Shown here in pieces: positions 9,191 through 17,890 of a stretch of DNA of 64,000 nt. Source of the DNA: Bacillota bacterium (GTDB lineage: Bacteria > Bacillota > Clostridia > Acetivibrionales > DSM-1351); NCBI GenBank assembly GCA_023393115.1, contig JAEWMS010000076.1, forward strand, positions 62,001-126,000, given 5' to 3'. Position 1 is the first letter of the stretch. Every line of letters starts with the position of its first letter. The translations under genes were made by a program, and so were the position numbers. Below the pieces are notes generated by a model. The model did no database searches and was not told the origin of the DNA. It was given only the letters and a program-made list of their open reading frames with translations.

Positions 9191-9622
9191 ATGTCAGGTG
9201 AGAAATTATTTTCTACAGCTTTGTTTGGTTTCAAGAAACAACATGTCAATGATTACCTTGAAAAATTGAATAGAGAATATGCAGAAAAAATAAAAGCTAA
9301 GGAAAAAGAAATAGCTGATATCAAGGCTCAGTATCGTGATATTAAAAGCAAATATGACGAGATTAATACCAGTCTTGAGCAGATAAGGGAAGACCGGGAG
9401 AAAATCGCAAACGCTCTTATTACTGCACAGGAGAAAGCGGAAAATATTATCAATGACGCAAAGCAGCAGGCTATTAATGAAAAGAAAAACCTTGAAAAAC
9501 AGGTGGAAGAAGAAAAGGAAAAGCTGGTAGACATTAAGGAAGAACTGAAGGTATTAAAGGTTGAGGTGGTTGACAAGCTTAAAAAGTATGAGGGTGAATT
9601 GTCGGGAATTATCAAGGATTAG
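9191..9622 (+). CDS. DivIVA-like coiled-coil protein
   Basis: The 143-residue protein begins with a DivIVA-type membrane-targeting segment (LFGFKKQHVNDYLEKLN), then is almost entirely charged coiled coil (about residues 25-130, rich in Lys and Glu). DivIVA proteins bind curved membrane at poles and septa and recruit division or wall-synthesis factors. This one is shorter than canonical DivIVA and close to the small GpsB-like relatives. It has a GGAGGG ribosome site and stands alone. Confidence 0.75.
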   Translation: MSGEKLFSTALFGFKKQHVNDYLEKLNREYAEKIKAKEKEIADIKAQYRDIKSKYDEINTSLEQIREDREKIANALITAQEKAENIINDAKQQAINEKKNLEKQVEEEKEKLVDIKEELKVLKVEVVDKLKKYEGELSGIIKD

Positions 9623-9643
9623 CTTGAAAAACTTATCTTTTAC

Positions 9644-9672
9644 TTGAATTAGCCTGTAAATTAAATTATAAT
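9644..9672 (+). promoter_or_regulatory. Promoter of the T-box unit
   Basis: TTGAAT (9644-9649) and TATAAT (9667-9672) are 17 bases apart. A second TATAAT lies at 9712-9717 with a poor -35, so transcription could also start nearer stem I. Confidence 0.6.
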
Positions 9673-9724
9673 AATTTTTATTAATTACATAGAATTTTAT
9701 ATATTAGTGCATATAATATGTAGT

Positions 9725-10098
9725 AGAATGAAAGTTAATACTTAAAAATACTGTGAATGGGAAGAGTAAATATTGAATCAGTTACAGAGAGCCGGTAAGC
9801 AGTCAGCTGTTGGTGGAAGTCCGGTATTGATTAATATTGAAGGCAGCCCGGGAGTAGTTTTTTCGAAAGTAAAAGGGTATGGCTTTTTATTGAAACCCTG
9901 ATGAGTAGAGAAAGACGTGACGTCACGTTACAGGCGGAAAATGTAAGCACTTGGATTTACTATAAAACCTACAGGCTTTATATAGCTTCTTGATCCAATG
10001 CCGCATTTGTCGAGTGAATGTTGTTGTTTACAGCACATTAATAAGGGTGGTACCGCGGAAACCTTCGTCCCTGTTTTTAGAGGACTTGGGTTTTTTTA
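9725..10098 (+). promoter_or_regulatory. T-box riboswitch leader
   Basis: The leader carries the T-box sequence AAGGGTGGTACCGCGG at 10043-10058, which contacts the free tRNA end. It also has stem I marks: AAGAGTA at 9762, CAGAGAG at 9785, GGTGGAAGTCC at 9812, and GAAGGCAGCCCGGGAGTAG at 9839. A terminator hairpin with a T7 run lies at 10060-10098. Uncharged tRNA would favour the antiterminator and turn on the Lrp/AsnC and aminotransferase genes. The specifier is probably GGC (Gly) at 9842-9844, but a one-base register change would read GCA (Ala), so the amino acid is not settled. Confidence 0.92.
10060..10098 (+). terminator. T-box attenuator terminator
   Basis: The segment around ACCTTCGTCCCT pairs imperfectly with AGAGGACTTGGGT, followed by seven T residues at 10091-10097. 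It overlaps the T-box sequence partner, as expected for the off-state. Confidence 0.8.
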
Positions 10099-10192
10099 TT
10101 TTACCACCTTTATTTCTGCCAGAATAAGTATACTGATCAGTTGATATTTATATATTGGATAAACCAAAATTAATAAAAAGGAGAGATTTGAA

Positions 10193-10672
10193 ATGGAAGA
10201 GATTTTGGAAATATTGGAGAAGAATAGCAGGGTTGCTGCCGCGGAAATAGCGGTTATGCTTGGTAAAACCACCGAGGAAGTAACCGAGGCAATAAAAAAA
10301 TACGAATCAGAAAATGTAATTGTAGGATACAGTACTTTAATTAATTGGGATAAAACTGAAAGAGAAAAGGTTACAGCCCTTATCGAAGTAAAAGTGACAC
10401 CTCAGAGGGGACTTGGATTTGACAAGATTGCCGACAGGATTTACAGATATCCTGAAGTAAATGCCTGCTATCTGATGTCCGGAGGCTTTGACCTTACTGT
10501 TATCATTGAAGGAAAGACTATGAAGGAGGTTGCTTTGTTTGTTTCAGAAAAGCTTGCTCCTCTTGAATCTGTATTGAGCTGTGCAACCCACTTTGTACTG
10601 AAGAAGTACAAGGATAAGGGCACCATATTTGAAGAAAAACCAACCGATAGAAGGGAGCCGATATTCATATGA
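10193..10672 (+). CDS. Lrp/AsnC family transcriptional regulator
   Basis: The 159-residue protein has an N-terminal winged-helix DNA-binding part (ILEKNSRVAAAEIAVMLGKTTEEV) and a C-terminal RAM/AsnC ligand domain (YPEVNACYLMSGGFDLTVIIEG). Such proteins sense amino acids and control their metabolism. It sits directly behind the T-box leader and its stop overlaps the start of the aminotransferase gene (ATGA), so the two are translationally coupled. The likely role is feedback control of the same amino acid pathway. Confidence 0.9.
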   Translation: MEEILEILEKNSRVAAAEIAVMLGKTTEEVTEAIKKYESENVIVGYSTLINWDKTEREKVTALIEVKVTPQRGLGFDKIADRIYRYPEVNACYLMSGGFDLTVIIEGKTMKEVALFVSEKLAPLESVLSCATHFVLKKYKDKGTIFEEKPTDRREPIFI

Positions 10673-11838
10673 TAATGAAGGATATGATTTTGGACAGAAT
10701 AAAGAAGGTTCCGCCATCGGGTATAAGAAAATATTTTGATCTTATTAATGAGATGAAGGATGTTATATCACTGGGGGTAGGTGAACCCGACTTTATAACT
10801 CCCTGGAATATCAGGGAAGCAGGGATTTATTCACTGGAAAACGGACACACACAGTATTCCTCAAATGCTGGATTTATAGAACTCAGAGAGGAAATTGCCG
10901 GATACCTTTACAGAAAGTTCTCTCTGGAGTATGATCCCGTAAATGAAATACTGGTTACAGTAGGGGGGAGCGAAGGAATAGATGCTGCACTGAGAGCTCT
11001 TGTGGGCCCCGGGGATGAGGTTATCATACCTGAGCCTAGTTTCGTTGCATACAAGGGCTGTACGGGATTTACAGGTGCCACAGCAGTATCCATTCCTCTG
11101 AAACAGGAAAATGACTTTAAATTGACAGCAGAGGAATTAGAGAATGCTATAACTGATAAAACCAAGGTAGTAATAATACCATTTCCAAACAATCCAACAG
11201 GAGCAATAATGACAAAAGAGGATTTATATGAGCTGGTTAAAGTACTGAAGGACAGAAATATTGTTATATTATCCGATGAAATTTATTGTGAACTCACTTA
11301 TGAGGGTAAACATACATCAATTGCAAGTTTTCCTGAGGTCAAGGAGCAGACTGTGGTAATAAACGGATTTTCAAAATCCTTTGCCATGACGGGCTGGCGT
11401 TTGGGCTATGCCTGCGGACATAGGGATTTGATAAATGAAATGAAAAAAATTCACCAGTACGGTATTATGTGTGCCCCTACAACAGCTCAGGATGCAGCAA
11501 TTGAAGCTCTGCAGAACAGTGATGATGATGTAATAATGATGTCAAAAGAATATAACAGACGTCGGAGAGTGATGTTGGATGGCTTCAAAAAGGCCGGATA
11601 TTCCAGCTTTGAGCCCAAAGGTGCGTTCTATGTGTTTCCAAACATAAAAAGTTCCGGACTCTGCTCGGATGAATTCTGCGAAAGACTTCTGCTGGAACAC
11701 AAGGTACTGGTGGTGCCCGGTACAGCTTTCGGAGAGTGTGGAGAGGGCTATGTACGCGCATGCTATGCATCTTCCATGGAGAATATAGTAGAAGCAATGA
11801 ACAGAATAAAGGCATTTACGGACAGTCTTAAGAAATGA
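10669..11838 (+). CDS. PLP-dependent aminotransferase, class I/II
   Basis: The 389-residue fold-type I aminotransferase shows the family words LGVGEPDF, YSSNAGFIELREEI, PFPNNPTGAIM, SDEIYCELTY and the PLP-lysine site NGFSKSFAMTGWRLGY. The C-terminal RACYASS has the substrate-carboxylate arginine. It resembles aspartate/alanine and PatA-like aminotransferases. The amino donor cannot be fixed from sequence, but the T-box leader implies that the product or substrate is the specifier amino acid. Two possible starts (10669 and 10675) are in frame; the first overlaps the regulator stop. Confidence 0.92.
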   Translation: MIMKDMILDRIKKVPPSGIRKYFDLINEMKDVISLGVGEPDFITPWNIREAGIYSLENGHTQYSSNAGFIELREEIAGYLYRKFSLEYDPVNEILVTVGGSEGIDAALRALVGPGDEVIIPEPSFVAYKGCTGFTGATAVSIPLKQENDFKLTAEELENAITDKTKVVIIPFPNNPTGAIMTKEDLYELVKVLKDRNIVILSDEIYCELTYEGKHTSIASFPEVKEQTVVINGFSKSFAMTGWRLGYACGHRDLINEMKKIHQYGIMCAPTTAQDAAIEALQNSDDDVIMMSKEYNRRRRVMLDGFKKAGYSSFEPKGAFYVFPNIKSSGLCSDEFCERLLLEHKVLVVPGTAFGECGEGYVRACYASSMENIVEAMNRIKAFTDSLKK

Positions 11839-11866
11839 CCATAGCAGTTGGAGGAATTAATAATAA

Positions 11867-12694
11867 ATGTACAAATTAGTGGCAATAGATTTAGATGGAA
11901 CACTGCTGAATATGAATAAGGAGATATCTGAGCGGAACAAGCAAACCTTAAAAAGAGCCATGGAAAAGGGTGTAAGGGTTGTGATCTGCTCAGGCAGAGT
12001 ATTTACAGGTGCAAGGTTGTATGCTAAAGAAATTGATTCCAACGACCCGATAATAGCCTGTAATGGTGCCATTATTACAGAAAGTCATACAGGAAAAATA
12101 ATTTATTCTGAATATATGGATACAGAAATTTGCTTAAAGATAAACAGCATATGTCAAAAGCATGGGGTATATTACCACGTGTATGCCGGCGACACAATGT
12201 TGATTGAAAAGTTGGGCTTTACTTCAGAGAGGTACTTCGAAAGAAATAAGTTACTTCCACCCGAAGACCGTGTCAACATTGAAGTAGTAAAAAGTATGGA
12301 AGAAAAGCTGAGGAGCATTCCAGGCAAGGTATTAAAATTTGTTATAGTCAACGATGACGCCGAACTGCTGAAAAGAGTCAGAAATGATATGGAGCAGCTG
12401 CAGGGAGTTGATGTAATAAGCTCAAACTTTGATAATTTCGAGGTTATGAGCAAAGGTGTCAGTAAGGGGGCTGCTTTAGCCAGACTGACGGATATTTACC
12501 GGATTCCTGCAAGTCAGATGATTGCTATCGGTGATAATGAAAATGATATTTCCATGTTCGAATACGCAGGACTAAGTATAGCAATGGAAAACGGCGAAGC
12601 CATAGCCAAAGCCGCTGCAAACTACATAACAGCGTCCAATGAGGCTGATGGCGTTGCTCAGGCCATTGAAAAGTTTATTTTGGCAAAAGTCTAG
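11867..12694 (+). CDS. Cof-type HAD-IIB phosphatase
   Basis: The 275-residue protein carries HAD motif I (AIDLDGTLLN), motif II (VICSGR), the motif III lysine (SKGAALARL) and motif IV (IGDNENDISMFEYAG), with the IIB-type cap between. Such enzymes dephosphorylate sugar phosphates, nucleotides or PLP; the substrate is not predictable. The gene follows the aminotransferase by 28 bases with a GGAGG site, so it may share its transcript. Confidence 0.9.
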   Translation: MYKLVAIDLDGTLLNMNKEISERNKQTLKRAMEKGVRVVICSGRVFTGARLYAKEIDSNDPIIACNGAIITESHTGKIIYSEYMDTEICLKINSICQKHGVYYHVYAGDTMLIEKLGFTSERYFERNKLLPPEDRVNIEVVKSMEEKLRSIPGKVLKFVIVNDDAELLKRVRNDMEQLQGVDVISSNFDNFEVMSKGVSKGAALARLTDIYRIPASQMIAIGDNENDISMFEYAGLSIAMENGEAIAKAAANYITASNEADGVAQAIEKFILAKV

Positions 12695-12757
12695 TAGTTG
12701 GTTATAATATAATTGATTAGCTAATGTTTCGAAATTAATTATGAGAGGGATGATAAA

Positions 12758-13880
12758 ATGCTGGAGTTGGAACAATACAAGCTCGAACTTCAAGGGCTGA
12801 AAAGCAATTTAGAGGAAATGAGGGCTTCACTTTGACATCGCCAGACTAAGCGATGAGATAATGGAGTTGGAGCATAAGGCTTCGGAACCTGAATTCTGGA
12901 ACAATATGGAGAATTCCCAAAAGATTCTTCAACGAACAAAAAACCTAAAATCAAAAATAGAGAGGTTTACCAGTTTGACTTCTCTGTGGGAGGATCTTAC
13001 AACTCTTACGGAGCTTGGCCTGGAGGAGCAGGATGAATCTGTCATACCTGAAATAGGCGAAAGTTTGGAAAAGCTGAAAAAAAACCTTGAGGCACTTAGG
13101 TTGGAGACTCTTCTAACCGGTCCCTACGACAAAAACAATGCCATTCTTACACTTCATGCGGGGGCAGGCGGAACAGAAGCACAGGATTGGGTTGAAATGC
13201 TTTTGCGCATGTTTACCAGATGGGGAGAGGCAAAGGGCTATGAAGTAAAGATACTGGATTTACTTGACGGTGATGAAGCCGGGATCAAGAGTGTAACTTT
13301 CAATGTAATTGGGGAAAATGCATATGGTTATCTGAAATCAGAAAAGGGTGTACACCGTCTGGTCAGAATTTCCCCCTTTGATTCTTCAGGAAGACGGCAT
13401 ACCTCCTTTGCTTCGCTGGATGTAATGCCTGAGCTTGATGATACCATTGAAATCAACATCAATCCAGATGATTTGAGAATCGATACCTACAGAGCGTCGG
13501 GAGCCGGGGGACAGCATATAAATAAAACCGATTCGGCAATAAGAATAACACATATACCTACAGGCGTGGTTGTGGCTTGTCAGACAGAACGTTCACAGTT
13601 TCAGAACAAGGATACAGCAATGAAAATGCTCAAAGCCAAGCTGTTTGAATTAAAGGAACGTGAACAGAAAGAAAAAATAGAAGACCTTAAGGGTGTCCAG
13701 ATGGATATAGCCTGGGGCAGCCAGATTCGCTCCTATGTTTTCTGTCCGTATACTCTTGTTAAGGATCACCGCACAAATTTTGAAGAGGGCAATGTTAATT
13801 CAGTAATGGACGGTAATCTGGACGGTTTTATTAATGCGTTTCTATCAATGGAAAAGACCGAGGGAACAACAGGTAAATAG
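12758..13880 (+). CDS. prfB: Peptide chain release factor 2 with programmed +1 frameshift
   Basis: RF2 recognises UGA and UAA stops. The start ATG at 12758 opens a short frame that hits an in-frame TGA at codon 26 (12833-12835) after CTT. Skipping one base there continues as DIARLSDEIMELE into the long frame to 13880, giving 25 + 348 = 373 residues. An internal AGG-containing Shine-Dalgarno-like stretch just upstream, plus CTT-TGA-C, matches the classic RF2 autoregulation site. The codon-recognition motif SPF (VRISPFDSSG) and the GGQ motif (GAGGQHINK) are both present. Read as join(12758..12832,12834..13880). Confidence 0.96.
12821..12836 (+). promoter_or_regulatory. Programmed +1 frameshift site of prfB
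   Basis: AGGGCTTCACTTTGAC contains a Shine-Dalgarno-like AGG, the slippery CTT codon and the TGA stop followed by C. Low RF2 slows termination at TGA and lets the ribosome slip forward by one base. Confidence 0.93.
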
Positions 13881-13930
13881 CAACAATAAAGGTGGCTTGA
13901 ATTTACTGATCTAATGAAAGAAGGGTTGGC

Positions 13931-14677
13931 ATGAATTCTGACGAGTTAAAGGCTTTGCTTGAGGGCGTAAAAAATGGTACGGTTGAGATTGACCATGCTT
14001 TTAAGGAAATTAAGGCATTGCCTTATGAAGATCTTGGTTTTGCAAAGATAGACCACCATAGAAGTATTAGAGTAGGCTATCCTGAAGTTGTCTACTGTGA
14101 AGGAAAGACCAGCAGCCAAATAGTTGAAATAATAAAAAGATTGATGGAAAAGAATAATAATATCCTGGCAACAAGGGCTTCAAAAGAGGACTTTGCTATG
14201 GTGCGTGAAGTTATTCCCGATGCGGAGTTTCATGAGGCCGCCAGGATAATTGTTGTCAAGAGAAAAGAAATAGTTGTGACAGATAAACAGATAGCTGTTA
14301 TCACTGCCGGTACTTCCGATATACCAGTGGCAGAAGAAGCTGCAATTACTGCAGAGGTTCTGGGAAACAGGGTTAATAGAATTTATGATGTTGGGGTTGC
14401 AGGTATTCATAGACTCTTATCAAAAATAGAAGCCATTTCCCAGGCAAATGTAATAATTGTTGTTGCGGGTATGGAGGGCGCTCTAGCCAGTGTTGTGGGG
14501 GGTCTTGTGGATAAACCTGTGATAGCTGTTCCTACAAGTGTGGGCTATGGTGCCAACTTCGGAGGACTTTCGGCTCTGCTTACCATGCTTAACAGCTGTG
14601 CAAGCGGAATTGGCGTTGTCAATATAGACAATGGCTTTGGTGCAGGATATCTGGCAAGCAATATTAATAAGTTATAA
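13931..14677 (+). CDS. larB: Nickel-pincer cofactor biosynthesis protein LarB
   Basis: The 248-residue protein has the PurE-like C-terminal domain typical of LarB (VITAGTSDIPVAEEAAITAEVLG, VVAGMEGALASVVGGLVDKPVIAVPTSVGYGA, GIGVVNIDNGFGAGY) and an N-terminal part with YCEGKTSSQIVEI. LarB carboxylates and hydrolyses nicotinic acid adenine dinucleotide as the first step to the nickel-pincer cofactor of lactate racemase and related enzymes. It is 38 bases ahead of larC. No larE or larA is in this window. Confidence 0.94.
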   Translation: MNSDELKALLEGVKNGTVEIDHAFKEIKALPYEDLGFAKIDHHRSIRVGYPEVVYCEGKTSSQIVEIIKRLMEKNNNILATRASKEDFAMVREVIPDAEFHEAARIIVVKRKEIVVTDKQIAVITAGTSDIPVAEEAAITAEVLGNRVNRIYDVGVAGIHRLLSKIEAISQANVIIVVAGMEGALASVVGGLVDKPVIAVPTSVGYGANFGGLSALLTMLNSCASGIGVVNIDNGFGAGYLASNINKL

Positions 14678-14715
14678 TAAGTCCAAAGGGATCAGGACTT
14701 TTACGGAGGATCTGA

Positions 14716-16020
14716 ATGCGAGTTTTATATTTTGACTGCTTTTCTGGAATAAGCGGAGACATGACCCTGGGAGCACTTCTGGATCTGGGACTGGATTGTA
14801 ATGTGTTTTTGCAGGAACTGGACAAGCTGAAAGTTGACGGCTATTCTATTGAGATAAAAAAGGTGGTTAAAAACGGAATTACCGGTACAGATGTTAACGT
14901 AATTCTTCAGGATGAGGCTCATGACCATGACCACCATCATGGCCATGAGCATAAGCACGATGACCATGACCATCACCATAGCCACGAACACGATAACCAT
15001 GACCATCACCATAGCCACAGTCATTCACATGTTGAAAGAAATCTTTCAGACATAGAAAATATTATTAATAATAGTGGGCTGAAGCCAGGTGTTAAGGCCA
15101 TGAGTGCAAAAATATTCAGGGAAATAGCCCGTGCCGAGGCCAAGGTTCATGGGAAGGACATTAACGAGGTGCATTTCCATGAGGTTGGAGCTATTGATTC
15201 TATTGTTGATATTATCGGAGCATGTATATGTATTGATATGCTTGGTGTTGAGAGAATATATGCCTCAGAACTGCATGAGGGCAAAGGCTTTGTAAAATGT
15301 GCCCACGGACTTTTACCGGTTCCGGTACCGGCTGTTATGGAAATGCTATGCAATAGTAAAATCCCTCTGATTACAGAGGATATTCCTTTTGAACTTGTTA
15401 CTCCTACTGGAATAGGTATACTAAAAATGACCTGCTCCTCTTACGGAAAAATGCCGCCTATGGCGATAGAAAAGACGGGATATGGAATGGGAAAAAGAAA
15501 TACCGGCCGTTTTAATGCTCTAAGAGCTGTTGTCGGTACTCTGTACGAGCAGGAGTCTGTTCCAAACGATGAGATATCCATTCTTGAAACAAACATAGAC
15601 AATATGTCTCCCGAGATACTTGGCTATACCATGGAGAAGCTTTTAGACCACGGTGCGCTGGATGTATATTATACTCCCATATACATGAAAAAAAGCAGAC
15701 CTTCTGTAATGCTTACTGTTTTGGCAAAATGTGAAGATGAAAAGAAGTTTTCTGATGTTATATTCAGTGAGACATCAACTCTTGGTATTAGGGTGACAAG
15801 ATCGGCCCGCTATTGTATGAACAGGGAGTTTGTCAAGGTTAATACTATGTATGGAGATGTGCGGGTAAAAATCGCCAGAATTGGCGATATACATAAGTTT
15901 GCACCGGAATATGAGGACTGTAAAAGCATTGCCTTAAAGACAGGACTACCTATTACAAAGGTGTATGAAATGGTAAATGAATCTTACAGGCAGGAAGGAA
16001 ACTCTGTTGCTGTACAATAA
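14716..16020 (+). CDS. larC: Nickel insertase LarC (fused LarC1-LarC2) with His-rich insert
   Basis: The 434-residue protein starts LYFDCFSGISGDMTLGALLDLG, which is the LarC start, and includes HFHEVGAIDSIVDIIG, ELVTPTGIGILKM and ETNIDNMSPEILGYTMEKLLDHGALDVY. LarC is a CTP-dependent cyclometallase that inserts nickel into the pincer cofactor. In some bacteria the two halves are joined by a frameshift; here one frame covers both. Residues ~70-107 are a run of His and Asp (HDHDHHH type), probably for nickel storage or delivery. Confidence 0.95.
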   Translation: MRVLYFDCFSGISGDMTLGALLDLGLDCNVFLQELDKLKVDGYSIEIKKVVKNGITGTDVNVILQDEAHDHDHHHGHEHKHDDHDHHHSHEHDNHDHHHSHSHSHVERNLSDIENIINNSGLKPGVKAMSAKIFREIARAEAKVHGKDINEVHFHEVGAIDSIVDIIGACICIDMLGVERIYASELHEGKGFVKCAHGLLPVPVPAVMEMLCNSKIPLITEDIPFELVTPTGIGILKMTCSSYGKMPPMAIEKTGYGMGKRNTGRFNALRAVVGTLYEQESVPNDEISILETNIDNMSPEILGYTMEKLLDHGALDVYYTPIYMKKSRPSVMLTVLAKCEDEKKFSDVIFSETSTLGIRVTRSARYCMNREFVKVNTMYGDVRVKIARIGDIHKFAPEYEDCKSIALKTGLPITKVYEMVNESYRQEGNSVAVQ

Positions 16021-16954
16021 ATTTTCCCAGTATCTTAAAAACAAATATGGTTCAAAGGTTTACAAATTGCCTCTTAATCTGCCTGTTACCTGTCCAAACA
16101 GAGATGGAACTTTGGGTTCTTCGGCCTGTATATTTTGCGGAGAAGAGGGGGCGGGCTTTGAAAACCTGTCCTGTGAGATGACGGTAGCTGAGCAGCTTGA
16201 TCAAAATACCAGATATATAGGTAAGAATTACGGCAGTGAAAAGTTTATAGCATATTTCCAGAATTATTCCAATACCTATATGCCCTATGATTTATTCGAA
16301 AAGAATATATCCCAGGCTTGCAGGGAGGGTATTGTAGCCATCTACATATCGACCCGGCCCGATTGTATAGCAGATAGATATATGGAATTTCTTGCTGGAC
16401 TGAAAAAGAACAAGGGAATAGATATTGTAATAGAACTGGGTTTACAGACAGTTAATTATCATACGCTGAAGCTTTTAAACAGAGGGCATACATTGGCCGA
16501 ATTTATCGATGCGGCTATCAGGATAAGAAAATATGGTCTTGAAGTTTGTGCCCACTATATAACCGATCTTCCTATGGACAACATAGAGGATGTTATAGAA
16601 GGGGCAAAAATAATATCTGCCCTTGGTGTTTCTCAGGTAAAATGCCATTCCTTATATATACTTAAAGGAACCGAACTGGAAAGAATGTACTCAAGGGGAG
16701 AGGTAAAACCCATAACCGTTGAGGAATTTATAGATAGAACAGTAACCTTTCTTGAATATCTGAACCCTGATATTGTGGTTCAGAGGTTAATAGGCAGAGC
16801 TCCTGCCGAGAGAACCGTTTTCTGCAACTGGGATACCAGCTGGTGGAAGCTTCAGGATATGATTGAGGCCAAAATGACCGGGCTGCAGACCTATCAGGGA
16901 AGACACTTCATTTATCTCAATGGAAAAACAAGACTTGGTATTTTTGAAGGCTAA
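15977..16954 (+). CDS. TIGR01212-family radical SAM protein
   Basis: The protein has the unusual iron-sulfur motif CPNRDGTLGSSACIFC (Cys-X11-Cys-X2-Cys, as in TIGR01212/YhcC and Elp3-like radical SAM proteins). It also shows AYFQNYSNTYMP, ISTRPDC and the end NWDTSWWKLQDMIE. The function is undetermined, and family members are often next to conserved genes. It overlaps the larC end by 44 bases if it starts at ATG 15977. A TTG at 16007 has a much better AGGAAGG site and would leave a 14-base overlap, so 16007 is a likely true start. Confidence 0.88.
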   Translation: MNLTGRKETLLLYNKFSQYLKNKYGSKVYKLPLNLPVTCPNRDGTLGSSACIFCGEEGAGFENLSCEMTVAEQLDQNTRYIGKNYGSEKFIAYFQNYSNTYMPYDLFEKNISQACREGIVAIYISTRPDCIADRYMEFLAGLKKNKGIDIVIELGLQTVNYHTLKLLNRGHTLAEFIDAAIRIRKYGLEVCAHYITDLPMDNIEDVIEGAKIISALGVSQVKCHSLYILKGTELERMYSRGEVKPITVEEFIDRTVTFLEYLNPDIVVQRLIGRAPAERTVFCNWDTSWWKLQDMIEAKMTGLQTYQGRHFIYLNGKTRLGIFEG

Positions 16955-17706
16955 CTCAAGCCTTCAAAAATTTCCTCTGCAGATACCTCCAGATTCTCAA
17001 ACCAATAAGATTTAAGTATTTCGTTATTTTTGTAAACATTATAATAATCAACTTTACAATCTTTAAAACCATACAGATATATCAACTTGTTTTTTGGATC
17101 AACCACCCAAAACTCCTTTACACCTGAGAGCATATAAATATTTAATTTATCCACCATATCTCTTGAACGAGTACTGCGGGATAAAATTTCTACAACCAAA
17201 GTAGGTGTTCCCATATATCGGCCTTTTTCTGTAACTGTGTTTTCAAGGTCACAGGCAATAAGCAGATCGGGCTGCATAACGTCAGGAGTTTTCAGGTCTT
17301 TTTTGAAAAAGTGAACATCAAAGGGGGCATAAAAAACCTTGCAAGGCTTCCCCTTTAAATAATTCCTCAAAATTACGTATAAGTTACCGGAGATAACCTG
17401 ATGAAAAGTACTGGGGGAGGATATCAGGACTATTTCACCATTGATATACTCCATGCGAGGCTCACTGTTTTCATAGATTTCCATAAACTCTTCGTAGGAT
17501 ACCTTTTTACCACCGTACTGATAGTCAAGACATTTTTCCTTTACTGTAAAATACCTTTCAATATCGTTAATATATGGTGTCAGCCTGATTGCTTTTTTTC
17601 CGTTTTTGGTGATTACTATTTCGTTATCATTACTAACATAGTCCAGATATTTTCCCAGATTTGATTTCAACTCGGTTGCCGTAATTACTTTTGTTTCATA
17701 GTCCAT
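16951..17706 (-). CDS. Phd/YefM antitoxin domain fused to Uma2-family nuclease
   Basis: The 251-residue protein joins two modules. Residues 5-45 (VITATELKSNLGKYLDYVSNDNEIVITKNGKKAIRL) look like the DNA-binding part of Phd/YefM antitoxins. Residues ~68-250 are a Uma2/DUF820 domain of the PD-(D/E)XK fold: EYINGEIVLISSP, QPDLLIACD (Asp147), TLVVEILSRSTRSRD (Glu173), K187 and GVKEFWVVDP. Uma2 proteins are abundant and poorly understood nuclease-like proteins. The palindromes in its promoter suggest autoregulation by the antitoxin half. A GGAGG ribosome site precedes the ATG. The stop overlaps the convergent radical SAM gene by 4 bases. Confidence 0.85.
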   Translation of the reverse strand: MDYETKVITATELKSNLGKYLDYVSNDNEIVITKNGKKAIRLTPYINDIERYFTVKEKCLDYQYGGKKVSYEEFMEIYENSEPRMEYINGEIVLISSPSTFHQVISGNLYVILRNYLKGKPCKVFYAPFDVHFFKKDLKTPDVMQPDLLIACDLENTVTEKGRYMGTPTLVVEILSRSTRSRDMVDKLNIYMLSGVKEFWVVDPKNKLIYLYGFKDCKVDYYNVYKNNEILKSYWFENLEVSAEEIFEGLS

Positions 17707-17774
17707 AATTTCTGTTCCTCCTTACACTGCTGAACAGCTACACAAGATTTTTGCCTCTTTCGGGGGATGAAACT

Positions 17775-17788
17775 TAATTGTACAATTA
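17775..17788. promoter_or_regulatory. Perfect palindrome with TGTACA core
   Basis: TAATTGTACAATTA is a 14-bp perfect palindrome in the leader of the Phd-Uma2 gene. TGTACA is the known core of YefM-type operators. Confidence 0.55.
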
Positions 17789-17830
17789 TTAGTTTATTCT
17801 GCTCTTAAATTGCACGACAACTATAATAAA

Positions 17831-17875
17831 AATCGTACGATATATTATAATACAAGCATAGCATATCGTACGATT
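17831..17875. promoter_or_regulatory. Paired operator palindromes of the Phd-Uma2 gene
   Basis: AATCGTACGATAT (17831-17843) and ATATCGTACGATT (17863-17875) form a perfect 13-bp inverted repeat, and each arm contains the palindrome ATCGTACGAT. The right arm sits between the -35 and -10 of the minus-strand promoter and the left arm just past the start point, so bound repressor would block transcription. Confidence 0.7.
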
Positions 17876-17882
17876 AAGTCAA
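17855..17882 (-). promoter_or_regulatory. Promoter of the Phd-Uma2 gene
   Basis: On the minus strand TTGACT (17882-17877) and TATGCT (17860-17855) are 16 bases apart. The leader is ~140 bases. Confidence 0.55.
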
Positions 17883-17890
17883 TGAAAACG

